Shown: positions 35,077-44,455 of the stretch, in pieces
Position numbering within the stretch: position 1 is the stretch's first letter
Layout: each line of letters opens with the position of its first letter
Origin: Oceanococcus sp964629015
GTDB lineage: Bacteria > Pseudomonadota > Gammaproteobacteria > Nevskiales > Oceanococcaceae
Reading direction: 5' to 3'
NCBI GenBank assembly: GCA_964629015.1
Contig: CAZVMN010000002.1
Span: forward strand, 124,001 to 188,000
Length of the DNA: 64,000 bases
The notes under the pieces: generated by a model
What the model was told of the DNA's origin: nothing
Seen by the model: only the letters and a program-made list of their open reading frames with translations
Databases searched by the model: none
Translations under genes and position numbers: made by a program

Positions 35077-35955
35077 ATGGACACGCAAGCGCTCAAGACC
35101 TTTGTGGATATCGCCTCCAGCGGATCTTTTTCCGCCACGGCCGAGCGCCTGCACCTCTCTCAGCCCGCCATCAGCAAACGTATTGCGGCATTAGAGCAAC
35201 AGGTTGGCCACAAGCTGCTGGATCGAGTTGGGCGCAAAGTGATGCTGACCGAAGCCGGCCACAACCTGCTGCCCCACGCTCAGCAGGTGCTGATCACCCT
35301 GGCTGATGCCACGCGCAGCCTGTCGCGTTTACACAACGATGTCAGCGGCCGTTTGTCCGTCGGAACCAGCCATCACATCGGTTTGCATCGCTTGCCCCCG
35401 GTGCTGCGACAGTTCACCCAGCAATTTCCCGATGTGGATCTGGATATTCATTTCATGGATTCCGAGCAGGCCTGCGATGCTGTCATCGACGGTCGCCTTG
35501 AAATGGCTGTGGTCACACTACCGCCGGACCCCGACGCACGCCTGACGACGCAACTGCTATGGCCAGATCCGCTGGATGTGATTGTCGGACCCGCGCATGC
35601 TCTGGCCGAGTATTCCGAGGTCAATTTGACCACGCTGGCCAGCTATCCTGCGGTCTTGCCGGATGAGCAGACCTACACTCACCGTATTATCCAGACTGCA
35701 CTGCAACGCGTGAACACCCAGCTGCATGTGCGGCTGGCGACCAATTATCTGGAAACCATCAAGATGTTGGTCAATATTGGCCTCGGCTGGAGTGTGCTGC
35801 CGCGCGCCATGATCGACGACGACATTATCGCGTTGCACGTGCCCGGGCTCACCATGCAACGCGAACTCGGCAGCGTGCGTCACCGCGACCGTGCAACCTC
35901 TGCTGCAGCCAGCGCTTTTATGCACACGGCGGCAGCCTGCGCAGGTACGCCGTGA
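35077..35955 (+). CDS. LysR family transcriptional regulator
   Basis: This is a 292-residue LysR-type regulator. The N-terminal HTH reads FVDIASSGSFSATAERLHLSQPAISKRIAALEQQ, and the rest is a periplasmic-binding-like effector domain. It is divergent from leuCDB and so probably activates or represses that operon, possibly in response to a leucine-pathway intermediate. The effector cannot be read from sequence. The start ATG lies 14 bases past the operator repeats. Confidence 0.92.
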   Translation: MDTQALKTFVDIASSGSFSATAERLHLSQPAISKRIAALEQQVGHKLLDRVGRKVMLTEAGHNLLPHAQQVLITLADATRSLSRLHNDVSGRLSVGTSHHIGLHRLPPVLRQFTQQFPDVDLDIHFMDSEQACDAVIDGRLEMAVVTLPPDPDARLTTQLLWPDPLDVIVGPAHALAEYSEVNLTTLASYPAVLPDEQTYTHRIIQTALQRVNTQLHVRLATNYLETIKMLVNIGLGWSVLPRAMIDDDIIALHVPGLTMQRELGSVRHRDRATSAAASAFMHTAAACAGTP

Positions 35956-36032
35956 TCGTCTAGAACCCACACCAGCTGGGGATCGGCACCAAATTTGCTA
36001 GAGAATTCAACAGGTTTGTTCAAGACAGGCAA

Positions 36033-36752
36033 ATGATACTTGCCACCGATCTTGACGGCACCTTTCTCGCAGGTTCCGTCAAGGCGCGTGAAACATTGAT
36101 CGAGCGTTTTCTGCATACGCCCGACGCCCAACTGCTCTACGTCACCGGCCGCAGCGCCGCCAGCGTGGAGGAGTTGATTGAATCCGGCACTCTGCCGCGA
36201 CCGCACACCATGATCTGCGATGTCGGCTGTGACATCGTCAGCGCCACGCCCTGCGAACATGCGGCAAGCACTCTGGAATGGATTCGCCAACGCTGGGGCA
36301 ACCGAGGCCACGCGATTCACAGTGCGCTTCAGGACCTGTCGGGCTTACGCTTGCAGGAACGTTTCGGCGACTACCGGCTAGCCTATTACTACGACGATCC
36401 CCGTGTGCTCGATCAAGCCCGCGCCATAGTTGAACACTTTGGATGCGACCCGCTCGATTCCGACGGCATCTATTTCGATGTGCTGCCCCCCGGCGTGAAC
36501 AAAGGCGCCACGCTGCGCCGCCTCATAGAAACACGCGGCGACGATGCCGACAGCGTTTTGGTCGCCGGCGACACGCTCAACGATCTGTCGATGCTCAGCG
36601 CCGGCTTTCGCGCCGTTGCGGTTGGTGGATCGGAACCCGATTTGCTGGCCCGCCTACCCCATTCCCCCCATATCCATCGCGCTAAAGCGTTGGGCTGCGA
36701 CGGCATCGTCGAAGCCCTGCACACATTTCACACCGAGGACTGTCCAAAGTGA
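36033..36752 (+). CDS. HAD-IIB sugar phosphatase, probable glucosylglycerol-phosphate phosphatase
   Basis: This 239-residue HAD phosphatase belongs to the sucrose-phosphate/mannosylglycerate-phosphate phosphatase group. Motif I is DLDGTF (nucleophile D6), motif II VTGR (37-40), motif III K157 in NKGAT, and motif IV GDTLND (179-184). It is the first gene of a three-gene unit, and its stop overlaps the next start by GTGA. With a glucosylglycerol-phosphate synthase downstream, its likely substrate is 2-glucosylglycerol 3-phosphate, making glucosylglycerol; this is inferred from context. Confidence 0.78.
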   Translation: MILATDLDGTFLAGSVKARETLIERFLHTPDAQLLYVTGRSAASVEELIESGTLPRPHTMICDVGCDIVSATPCEHAASTLEWIRQRWGNRGHAIHSALQDLSGLRLQERFGDYRLAYYYDDPRVLDQARAIVEHFGCDPLDSDGIYFDVLPPGVNKGATLRRLIETRGDDADSVLVAGDTLNDLSMLSAGFRAVAVGGSEPDLLARLPHSPHIHRAKALGCDGIVEALHTFHTEDCPK

Positions 36753-38251
36753 GTGATCTTGTTGTTGTCTATCACCGCCAACCCTTCGAAGAGCATCGAA
36801 TCGACGGCAAAATCGTCCGCCGGGCGCATCGCAGTCCCAACGGTATCGTCCCCACCCTGCGCAATTTCTTCCAGTACTTCGACAGTGGTTCTTGGCTGGC
36901 CTGGAGCGCGGTTTCTGAAGGTGATGAAGGCCACATCATCCGCAACGAGCCCATTCGTTTTGATGGGGCGGCCTACAACGTTGCTCAGGTTGGTCTGACG
37001 GATGCCCAGGTGCATTCGTTTTACAAAGTGACGTCGAAAGCCGCGTTGTGGCCCATCCTGCACTCCTTCCCCGAGCGCTTCGATTACGACGCCGCAGACT
37101 GGGAAACCTTTCGCACGGTGAATCAGATCTTTGCCGACGCCGCCTGCAAAATCGCCAAACCCGGCGCTTTGATCTGGGTTCATGATTACAACCTGTGGCT
37201 AGTACCCTCAATGATCCGCGCCCAGCGCGAAGACGTGCGCATTGCGTTTTTCCATCACACGCCGTTCCCGGCCAGTGACATCTTTGGGATTCTGCCGTGG
37301 CGCAAAGAGATCATCGAAAGCCTGCTGTGCTGCGATCGCGTCGGCTTCCACATACCGCGCTACGCCGAAAATTTCTGTGCCTCGGCCAGAGCCTTCGCCG
37401 GTGCCCGCGGACTGCGCCGACGTGATGTGGCTCCGCGTATGCAAACCGCCGGACAAGCATTGCAGGAAACCAGCCAGATCACCGATTTAAGGTGGAAAGA
37501 CCGAGATATTGCTATCGATGCCGCACCACTTGGCGTCAACACCGCACAAATTCACAAGATTGCCACCAGTGAAGCCAGCCTCCAGCGCGAGCAGAAAATT
37601 CGTGACGAACTCGCCGGCCAGAAAATTCTGTTTTCGGTGGGTCGCGTGGATTACACCAAGGGTGCACTGGAAATGCTGCAGGCATACGAGCGTCTGCTAG
37701 AACGCCATCCCGAGCAGATTGGCAAAATCAAACTGTGCCTGACTTCGGTTGCGGCCGCTTCCGGCATGAGTGTCTACGATGAGTGCCAGGCCGCCATTGA
37801 ACAGCAAGTCGGGGCGATCAATGGACGCTTTTCACGCCTGGGTTGGTCGCCCATTCTGTTGTTCACGCACTCCATTCCTTTCGATGAGCTGATCAGTTGG
37901 TATCGCGCGGCCGATGTGGCCTGGCTCACACCGTTACGCGATGGATTGAACCTGGTCGCCAAGGAATTCATCGCGGCCAAAGGCGAAGACAGCTCGGGCG
38001 TGCTTCTGCTCTCTGAGTTTTGCGGCGCTGCCGTTGATCTGGACGGTGCACTGCTGACGCACCCTTATTCCCATCGCAACATGGATCAGGCGTTGGAACG
38101 TGCGCTCAATATGGACGATAGCGAGGCCAGCGCGCGCCTGGAAGCGATGCGCAAGATCGTCGAACTTCATGATTTGGATCGTTGGATCGACGACATGCTC
38201 GATCGCTTTGGGGTAGAACGCCCGGTTGACCAATCCCGCGACGTGGCCTGA
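36749..38251 (+). CDS. ggpS: Glucosylglycerol-phosphate synthase (GT20 family)
   Basis: A retaining GT20 glycosyltransferase of 500 residues, related to trehalose-6-phosphate synthase. SPNGIVPTLRNFFQYF near the N-terminus resembles GgpS rather than OtsA, and RVDYTKGALEMLQAYERL, PLRDGLNLVAKEF and VLLLSEFCGAA are family-wide donor-binding motifs. It would join ADP-glucose to glycerol 3-phosphate. The GTG start lies in GTGA overlapping the phosphatase stop, and a GAGGA at 36735 fits as binding site. Trehalose-6-phosphate synthase is the alternative. Confidence 0.78.
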   Translation: MSDLVVVYHRQPFEEHRIDGKIVRRAHRSPNGIVPTLRNFFQYFDSGSWLAWSAVSEGDEGHIIRNEPIRFDGAAYNVAQVGLTDAQVHSFYKVTSKAALWPILHSFPERFDYDAADWETFRTVNQIFADAACKIAKPGALIWVHDYNLWLVPSMIRAQREDVRIAFFHHTPFPASDIFGILPWRKEIIESLLCCDRVGFHIPRYAENFCASARAFAGARGLRRRDVAPRMQTAGQALQETSQITDLRWKDRDIAIDAAPLGVNTAQIHKIATSEASLQREQKIRDELAGQKILFSVGRVDYTKGALEMLQAYERLLERHPEQIGKIKLCLTSVAAASGMSVYDECQAAIEQQVGAINGRFSRLGWSPILLFTHSIPFDELISWYRAADVAWLTPLRDGLNLVAKEFIAAKGEDSSGVLLLSEFCGAAVDLDGALLTHPYSHRNMDQALERALNMDDSEASARLEAMRKIVELHDLDRWIDDMLDRFGVERPVDQSRDVA

Positions 38252-38261
38252 GGAGCGGATC

Positions 38262-39698
38262 ATGTTGAAAAACCGTGCGCAACTGATCGCCTACCCCAAC
38301 CGGATTGGCAGCAATCTGGCCGACCTGCATCACTTCCTGGAAACTCGGGTATCCGGTTGCTTTGGTGGCATCCACATCCTGCCGCTGTACCCCTCCAATG
38401 CCGATGGCGGTTTCTCACCGCTGACCCACATGGAAGTGGAGCCGATGTTTGGAAACTGGTCGGATGTCGAACATATCGCGGCCGACTACGATTTGTGCCT
38501 GGATATCACCCTGAATCACATCTCGGACGAATCGGCCGAGTTCAAGGATTTCCTCGAACACGGCTACGCCTCAGAACATGCAGATCTGTTCGTCCATGTG
38601 CACGAATTCGGAGAGATCACCGCCGAAGACTTAAGCCACATACACATCCGCAAAGAGAAGGAACCGTTCCGCGATGTGCAGTTCGCCGACGGCACCCGCG
38701 CACAGGTTTGGTGCACTTTTTCCGAGCACCAGATCGATCTCAACTACAGCAAACAAAAAACCTACGATTTGATGCGCGAGACGATACGGTTCCTGACCGC
38801 TCGTGGCGTCAAGCTGTTCCGTCTGGATGCGTTCGGCTACATCACCAAACGCATCGGCACCAGCTGCTTTTTGGTCGAACCCGAGGTCTACGACACCTTG
38901 CAATGGTTTCATCATCAGGCTGCCGAACATGACGCCGAGGTGCTACCGGAAGTTCACGACCACTACAGCTATCAGATCGCAATCTCGCACCATGGCATGC
39001 GGCCCTACGGCTTCGCGCTGCCGCCGTTGGTACTGTATGCCTTGCTCGAAGGCGACGGAAAATATCTCAAGCAATGGATGCGCTTGTGTCCGCGCAATCA
39101 GCTCACCGTTCTCGACACCCACGACGGCATCTGCATACCGGATGTCGAAGGCTTGATGCCACAGGACAAGATCCAGGCGGTTATCGACAATGTCTCGGAA
39201 CGCAGCTCCGACCCGATCATGCGTCGATCCGCGGCCAACGTGCACAGCGTCGGTGCGATCTATCAGCTGACCTGTACCTTTTACGACGCGCTCAAGCGTC
39301 AAGATGACGCTTACATCTGCGCCCGCGCCATCCAACTCTTTGCACCCGGCATTCCTCAGGTGTACTACGTCGGCCTGCTCGCCGGTGAGAACGATGACGA
39401 GCTGATGAATGAAACGGGTGAGCTGCGTGACATCAATCGCCACTTTTACGATTTCGATGAAATCGACGCAGCTCTGGAAAAGCCGGTCGTGAAGCGCTTG
39501 CTCGCACTGCTACGTTTTCGACAACGTCATGACAGTTTCGATGGCGAATTTGAACTCAGCTACAGCCACGCATCCAGCATTGAGCTGTGCTGGCGACTTG
39601 ATGCCGACAATTGGTCGAAGCTGTTTGTTGATCTGCGCTTCAAAACAGCGCGCATCACTCAATGCGATGCGGGCGAAGTGCGTGACTGGTTGGCCTGA
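38262..39698 (+). CDS. GH13_18 phosphorylase, probable glucosylglycerol phosphorylase
   Basis: This 478-residue protein belongs to the sucrose phosphorylase subfamily (GH13_18). By alignment with sucrose phosphorylase the nucleophile is D189 in FRLDAFGYITK, the acid/base E230 in LPEVHDHY and the stabiliser D288 in DTHDGI. Members include sucrose phosphorylase, sucrose-6-phosphate phosphorylase and the Marinobacter glucosylglycerol phosphorylase. Clustering with ggpS points to the last: it would split glucosylglycerol with phosphate into glucose 1-phosphate and glycerol. The ATG at 38262 follows AGGAG. Its end overlaps the convergent MFS gene by 40 bases. Confidence 0.75.
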   Translation: MLKNRAQLIAYPNRIGSNLADLHHFLETRVSGCFGGIHILPLYPSNADGGFSPLTHMEVEPMFGNWSDVEHIAADYDLCLDITLNHISDESAEFKDFLEHGYASEHADLFVHVHEFGEITAEDLSHIHIRKEKEPFRDVQFADGTRAQVWCTFSEHQIDLNYSKQKTYDLMRETIRFLTARGVKLFRLDAFGYITKRIGTSCFLVEPEVYDTLQWFHHQAAEHDAEVLPEVHDHYSYQIAISHHGMRPYGFALPPLVLYALLEGDGKYLKQWMRLCPRNQLTVLDTHDGICIPDVEGLMPQDKIQAVIDNVSERSSDPIMRRSAANVHSVGAIYQLTCTFYDALKRQDDAYICARAIQLFAPGIPQVYYVGLLAGENDDELMNETGELRDINRHFYDFDEIDAALEKPVVKRLLALLRFRQRHDSFDGEFELSYSHASSIELCWRLDADNWSKLFVDLRFKTARITQCDAGEVRDWLA

Positions 39699-40852
39699 TC
39701 CGGGGAAAACAGAAAGCGCCAGGCAATCAAAGCGCCGACCGCGGCCACACTGCCGGCCGCGTAATACATCGTGTCAGGCGAGATGTGCTCCCACACCCAA
39801 CCGGACAACCACGCACCCAGCGAACCGCCGGCGCCAAAGCCGCAGGTCACATACAGCGCCTGCCCACGCCCCTGCAGATGGGCCGGGAACAAATGCCCTA
39901 TGTAAAAAATCGAGCATGCGTGGAAAATGCCAAAGCTCGACATGTGCAAGGCCTGCAGCGCCAGTAGCGCCGGCACATTGTCGACAAACGGTGGCAGCAA
40001 CACCCAGCGCACGGCCGTAGACGCCAAAGCCAGGACCATCATCGCGTGGACGCCGTAGCGCGTGATCAATCGCCCGGTGTACACGAACACCCAAATCTCC
40101 AGCACCACGCCGAAGGCCCACAGTAGACCGATCTGGCCTGGCGGATACCCCTCGCGCTCCAAGTACAACGAGAAAAAGCTGTAGTACGGCGCGAAGCTGA
40201 GTTGCGAGGCAAAAACCACCAGCAGCAAAGCAATAACCACCGGTTGCCGCAGCACATCCCAGATCGTCGTGGTCGACGCTGCTTCACGCGCAGACAGCAT
40301 CAGACTGTCGGGAATTAGGCTCGCGGAGACCACCATCCAAGCCAAAAAACCGAGCATGATCCAGGGCAGATAGTTGATGCTCACGACATCAAACAAATAG
40401 CCCAAGCCGACCACCGCGACAACAAAGCCGACACTGCCCCACAGCCGCACGCGGCTGTAATCGCCACCGGTAATGCGCAGATGCCCCAGCGTAACCGCCT
40501 CAAATTGCGGCATGGTCGCGTTCCAGAACACCGAAAACACCACCACGGCGGCAAGAATGGCGGCATAACTCTGGGCGAACGGAAGAATCACGAAGCCCAG
40601 CAGCGCCATCAGACTGGCCAGACGGATCAACCACATGCGCTTGCCGGAACGATCCGCAACCCAGCCCCAAGCCAACGGCAACGCAACACGAGTGGCGCCG
40701 TGGACGCTGAAAATCAAACCAATCTGGGTCGGACTCAAATCCCGAGCGGCCAGCCACAGGCCAAAGTACGGCAACAGCGAACCGAGCACCGCATAAAAGC
40801 CGGCGTAATACGCCGACAGCCGCGCGTGCAGCGTCGACGGGGCAAGTTGCAC
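39659..40852 (-). CDS. MFS transporter
   Basis: A 397-residue major facilitator with about twelve membrane segments. The loop WGWVADRSGKRMW after helix 2 is the family signature, and SRVRLWGSVGFVVA resembles the 3-phenylpropionate (HcaT) group. The substrate is unknown. It lies three bases from aroC on the same strand, so it belongs with aroC/prmB rather than with the converging glucosylglycerol genes, whose last gene it overlaps at the 3' end. Confidence 0.88.
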   Translation of the reverse strand: MQLAPSTLHARLSAYYAGFYAVLGSLLPYFGLWLAARDLSPTQIGLIFSVHGATRVALPLAWGWVADRSGKRMWLIRLASLMALLGFVILPFAQSYAAILAAVVVFSVFWNATMPQFEAVTLGHLRITGGDYSRVRLWGSVGFVVAVVGLGYLFDVVSINYLPWIMLGFLAWMVVSASLIPDSLMLSAREAASTTTIWDVLRQPVVIALLLVVFASQLSFAPYYSFFSLYLEREGYPPGQIGLLWAFGVVLEIWVFVYTGRLITRYGVHAMMVLALASTAVRWVLLPPFVDNVPALLALQALHMSSFGIFHACSIFYIGHLFPAHLQGRGQALYVTCGFGAGGSLGAWLSGWVWEHISPDTMYYAAGSVAAVGALIAWRFLFSPDQANQSRTSPASH

Positions 40853-40854
40853 CT

Positions 40855-41952
40855 TTAGACCTGGCCGGGAATCGGTTTCGGCATGGGCGCGATATCGGCG
40901 TTTTGCGCACGATTGCGCAGGCAGTGGTCAATCAGGACCAAGGCCAACATGGCTTCGGCGATCGGTGTGGCACGAATCCCCACGCACGGATCGTGACGCC
41001 CGGTGGTTCTCACCTGCGCGCTTTCACCCTGCGCATTGATGGTTTGACCCGGCACGATGATGCTCGAGGTGGGTTTGAGCGCCATCCGCGCCGTGACCGA
41101 CTGTCCTGTGCTGATGCCGCCGGCGACACCACCGGAGTGATTGCTCAGAAACCCCTGCGGGGTCATCTCATCGCGGTGTTCAGAGCCGAGCTGATTGACC
41201 ACATCAAAACCGTCACCAATCGCCACCGCTTTGACCGCGTTGATGCTCATCAAAGCATGTGCCAGATCCGCATCAAGCCGATCAAACACCGGCTCACCCC
41301 AGCCTGCCGGCACGCCGACGGCCTCGACATAGATCTCGGCGCCGATGGAATCGCCCTGCTTACGGATCGTGTTGATGTAGTTTTCCAGCTCAGGCACCTG
41401 ATCAGGTTCCGGACAGAAAAACGGATTTTCGTTCACCGCCGACCAGTCACGCCCGGCGAAACTGTACGGCCCTATGCGTGACAAACAGCCGCGGATTTCA
41501 ATACCGAAGCGCTCATTCAAAAACTTGCGCGCCAACGCACCCGCTGCAACACGCACGGCAGTCTCGCGTGCCGAGGAACGCCCGCCTCCGCGATGATCGC
41601 GGCGGCCGTACTTCTGCATGTACGCGTAGTCCGCGTGGTTGGGGCGGAACACATCTTCGATCTTGGTGTAGTCACGCGACCGCTGATCGGTGTTCTCGAT
41701 CACCAACGCAATCGGCGTGCCGGTGGTTACGCCTTCGTGCACGCCGGACAAAATTCGCACGGCATCCGGCTCCTTGCGCTGCGTGACGTACTTGGACTGC
41801 CCCGGTTTGCGACGATCCAGATCGCGCTGAATATCAGCTTCGCTGATCGCCAGTCCTGGCGGACATCCGTCGACCACACAGCCAATCGCCGGGCCATGCG
41901 ACTCACCAAAGCTGGTTACGCAAAAGGATTTTCCGAAGGTATTTCCGGACAT
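40855..41952 (-). CDS. aroC: Chorismate synthase
   Basis: AroC makes chorismate from EPSP using reduced flavin. Signatures are GESHGPAIGCVVDGCPPGL, PNHADYAYMQKYGRRDHRGGGRSSARETA and the C-terminal RTTGRHDPCVGIRATPIAEAM. The 365-residue length is standard. The frame extends to 42021, but the ATG at 41952 gives the family start MSGNTFGKSF and falls four bases past the prmB stop. The product feeds the tryptophan pathway whose trpF, trpB and trpA genes also lie in this window. Confidence 0.97.
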   Translation of the reverse strand: MSGNTFGKSFCVTSFGESHGPAIGCVVDGCPPGLAISEADIQRDLDRRKPGQSKYVTQRKEPDAVRILSGVHEGVTTGTPIALVIENTDQRSRDYTKIEDVFRPNHADYAYMQKYGRRDHRGGGRSSARETAVRVAAGALARKFLNERFGIEIRGCLSRIGPYSFAGRDWSAVNENPFFCPEPDQVPELENYINTIRKQGDSIGAEIYVEAVGVPAGWGEPVFDRLDADLAHALMSINAVKAVAIGDGFDVVNQLGSEHRDEMTPQGFLSNHSGGVAGGISTGQSVTARMALKPTSSIIVPGQTINAQGESAQVRTTGRHDPCVGIRATPIAEAMLALVLIDHCLRNRAQNADIAPMPKPIPGQV

Positions 41953-41956
41953 CAGA

Positions 41957-42862
41957 TCAGACTCCCGCAGCGAGCAGTTGCTCGCGTGTGACGACGAAAA
42001 CGCCGTCGCCACCGTGTTCAAATTCAGGCCAACTCAATTCCAAGTCTGGCCGCGCATCCATCAGAGCCGCGGCAGTCGCACCAACTTCGCACACCAACAC
42101 ACCACCTGGATTCAGATAATCCGGCGCTTCGGCGAGCATGCGCAGCACCAGCTGCAATCCCTGATCCGGCGCTTCCAGCGCGCCGCGTGGCTCATGCGCA
42201 AACTCTGGCGGCAAGGCGGCATATTCGCCAGCACTGACGTACGGCGGGTTGCTCACAATCAGGTCGTAGCTGCGGCCGGCGCAAGGGGCAAACAAATCCC
42301 CGTGAAGCAACTCAAGCTGAGACTCAAGATGATGCAGTGCGACGTTTTCGGCGGCCTGTGCCAAAGCCTGTTCCGATAGATCGCTGGCATCCACTGGTGT
42401 TTCTGGAAAGACGTGCGCACAGCCGATCGCGATACTGCCGCCGCCGGTACAGAGGTCGAGAATACGCTCAGGCGTGTCACCGATCCACGGCGCAAAGCCC
42501 TCTGCAATCAGTTCGGCAATCGGTGAGCGCGGCACCAAAGCCCGCGCATCGGCAACAAAACGCATCCCCGCAAACCAAGCCTGGCCGGTAATGTACGGCA
42601 ACGGCAAGCGCTCATCGCGTCGCTTGGCAATCCAGCGCAGCACGCGCGCGCGTTCTTCGGGGGTCAGAACGGCGTCGAAGTACGTCGCGGGCAAATCAAG
42701 CGGCAACTTCAAGCACTGCAAAACCAGTGAGGCCGCTTCATCCAGCGCATTGTCTGTGCCGTGTCCGTAGCATAAGCCGTGCTCCTCGAACTGACTCGCC
42801 GCCCAGCGGATCAGATCACGCGGCGTGATCAACAATTGCGACAATTCGTGCAGTTCAGCCAT
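41957..42862 (-). CDS. prmB: Ribosomal protein L3 N5-glutamine methyltransferase
   Basis: PrmB (YfcB) methylates a glutamine of ribosomal protein L3 using SAM. The SAM motif is ILDLCTGGGSIAIGCAHVFP and the catalytic NPPY is in DLIVSNPPYVSAGEYAAL. The 301-residue length and the HGTDNALDEA N-terminus separate it from PrmC/HemK. prmB-aroC linkage is also found in E. coli. It is divergent from the SCO1-like gene. Confidence 0.94.
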   Translation of the reverse strand: MAELHELSQLLITPRDLIRWAASQFEEHGLCYGHGTDNALDEAASLVLQCLKLPLDLPATYFDAVLTPEERARVLRWIAKRRDERLPLPYITGQAWFAGMRFVADARALVPRSPIAELIAEGFAPWIGDTPERILDLCTGGGSIAIGCAHVFPETPVDASDLSEQALAQAAENVALHHLESQLELLHGDLFAPCAGRSYDLIVSNPPYVSAGEYAALPPEFAHEPRGALEAPDQGLQLVLRMLAEAPDYLNPGGVLVCEVGATAAALMDARPDLELSWPEFEHGGDGVFVVTREQLLAAGV

Positions 42863-42933
42863 GCGAGTGGGTCGGCGGACAAGTTCGTTCGGGGCGCGTA
42901 TGTGATAATAATCCGATCCTTTTGTCCACCTGA

Positions 42934-43557
42934 ATGCCTGATTTCATGCGCAGACCGCACCTCAACGCGTTACTCGTCACCGGCTTGATTGCCGCCCTCC
43001 TCGCCGGCATCGGCATGAGCCATCTGATGCAGCAGGACAACGCGCCGGGGGTCAGCGGCTTGGTCCTCAATCCGGCCCGCAGCCTGCCGGACTTCGAACT
43101 TGTTACGCAACACGGCACGCCGTATAACAAGGACACCGCGCTGGGCCGCTACCAACTGCTGTTTTTCGGCTTCACGCATTGTCCCGACATCTGCCCCAGC
43201 ACCTTGGCGCTGATGCGCCAACTGCGTGAGAACTTGCCGGCCCAGCTTCGCAGCAAGTTGGATTTTGTTTTCGTCAGCATCGACCCGGAACGCGATACGC
43301 CGGAGGTCATGGGACCGTACCTCGCACATTTCGATCCCGCTTTTATCGGTGTCACGGGCAACACCGAAGCCGTCACGGATTTCGCGGATTCGGTGGGGAT
43401 CGCATTCATCAAGGTTGATCAGGGCGACACCTATACCATGGATCACGCCACCGCGTTGGTCCTGCTCGACCCGCAATCGCGCATCAAAGCGTACTTCTCT
43501 GCGCCGCACAAGCTGGATGAACTGCAATCCACGCTGGACACCCTGATCAACTCATGA
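42934..43557 (+). CDS. SCO1/SenC family copper-binding protein
   Basis: This 207-residue protein has an N-terminal membrane anchor (residues 10-30) and a thioredoxin-like domain with FGFTHCPDICPST (Cys83, Cys87) and a later conserved His near TMDHATALVLLD, the copper ligands. SCO proteins help deliver copper to the CuA site of cytochrome oxidase. No oxidase genes are nearby. Its stop overlaps the psd start (ATGA), so it is cotranscribed with the decarboxylase. Confidence 0.9.
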   Translation: MPDFMRRPHLNALLVTGLIAALLAGIGMSHLMQQDNAPGVSGLVLNPARSLPDFELVTQHGTPYNKDTALGRYQLLFFGFTHCPDICPSTLALMRQLRENLPAQLRSKLDFVFVSIDPERDTPEVMGPYLAHFDPAFIGVTGNTEAVTDFADSVGIAFIKVDQGDTYTMDHATALVLLDPQSRIKAYFSAPHKLDELQSTLDTLINS

Positions 43558-44408
43558 GCATGCCCGGCTTCCTGGAATATGCCAGCCAGGCCATTCTTCC
43601 AACGCGCCCACTGTCCAGCCTGATTCATCGACTGACCCAGATCGAATCGCCCGCAGTCAAAAACGCCAGTATCGATTTTCTGATGCGGCACTTCGACATC
43701 AACATGGCCGAGGCGCTGCAGGAAGATCCGCACGCCTACGCCAGTTTCAATGCCTTTTTCACCCGGGCGCTGAAACCCGAAGCGCGACCACTGGCCGACG
43801 AGCCGGCGTTGCTGTGCCCCGTGGATGGGCGGATCAGCCAGCTGGGGGCGATTGACCAACACACGATCTTCCAGGCCAAAGGACGCTCATACACCAGCGC
43901 CGCGTTGCTGGCCGATCGCGAGGCGGCCCAGCGCTACGAAGATGGCCAGTTCGCCACCATTTATCTGGCACCGAACAACTACCATCGCATTCACATGCCG
44001 CTGAGTGCACGTCTGACCCATGCCCGGTTTGTGCCCGGACGATTGTTCAGCGTGCGCCCGTCCACGGCGCGGGCCATTGATGCCCTGTTTGCGCGCAACG
44101 AGCGCTTGGTGCTTCATTTCGAGTCCGCACTTGGACCGTTTGTGCTGGTTATGGTCGGCGCACTGTTTGTCGGCAGCATGGAAACCATCGCGGAAGGCAA
44201 GATTTCACCACCGCACAGCCGTCGCATTCGCGATTTTGATTATCGTCAGCAGCCTGTCGAACATCTGCGCGGCGAGGAATTGGGCCGCTTCAACATGGGC
44301 TCGACCGTGATTCTGTTGTTCCCACGCAACAGCATGAGCTGGACACCAACGCTCAAAGCGGGTGACGCGGTTCGCATGGGTGAGGCCCTGGGCCAGATTG
44401 GCGGCTGA
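43554..44408 (+). CDS. psd: Phosphatidylserine decarboxylase
   Basis: Psd makes phosphatidylethanolamine from phosphatidylserine at the inner membrane. The self-cleavage site that forms the pyruvoyl group is GST in RFNMGSTVILLF near the C-terminus, here with Met where Leu is usual. YLAPNNYHRIHMP and CPVDGRISQLG are typical. The 284-residue length is normal. The ATG overlaps the SCO1-like gene stop. Confidence 0.95.
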   Translation: MSMPGFLEYASQAILPTRPLSSLIHRLTQIESPAVKNASIDFLMRHFDINMAEALQEDPHAYASFNAFFTRALKPEARPLADEPALLCPVDGRISQLGAIDQHTIFQAKGRSYTSAALLADREAAQRYEDGQFATIYLAPNNYHRIHMPLSARLTHARFVPGRLFSVRPSTARAIDALFARNERLVLHFESALGPFVLVMVGALFVGSMETIAEGKISPPHSRRIRDFDYRQQPVEHLRGEELGRFNMGSTVILLFPRNSMSWTPTLKAGDAVRMGEALGQIGG

Positions 44409-44423
44409 TCCTAAATTACAGAC

Positions 44424-44455
44424 AAAAAAAACGGGACGCCCAATCGGCACCCCGT
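44424..44455 (-). terminator. Intrinsic terminator on the minus strand
   Basis: On the minus strand ACGGGGTGCC-GATTG-GGCGTCCCGT forms a ten-pair stem with two G-U pairs, then eight T. On the plus strand the same two positions would be A-C mismatches and no T run follows, so it works for minus transcripts only. It ends the candidate RNA at 44424-44580 and/or the 3' UTR of the small membrane protein gene. Confidence 0.85.

Noticed and set aside
36749..38251. Calling the GT20 enzyme OtsA (trehalose)
   Set aside because: The N-terminal segment and the neighbouring GH13_18 phosphorylase favour GgpS; not excluded.
39659..40852. MFS transporter as part of the glucosylglycerol module
   Set aside because: It runs the opposite way and lies three bases from aroC, so it more likely belongs to that operon.
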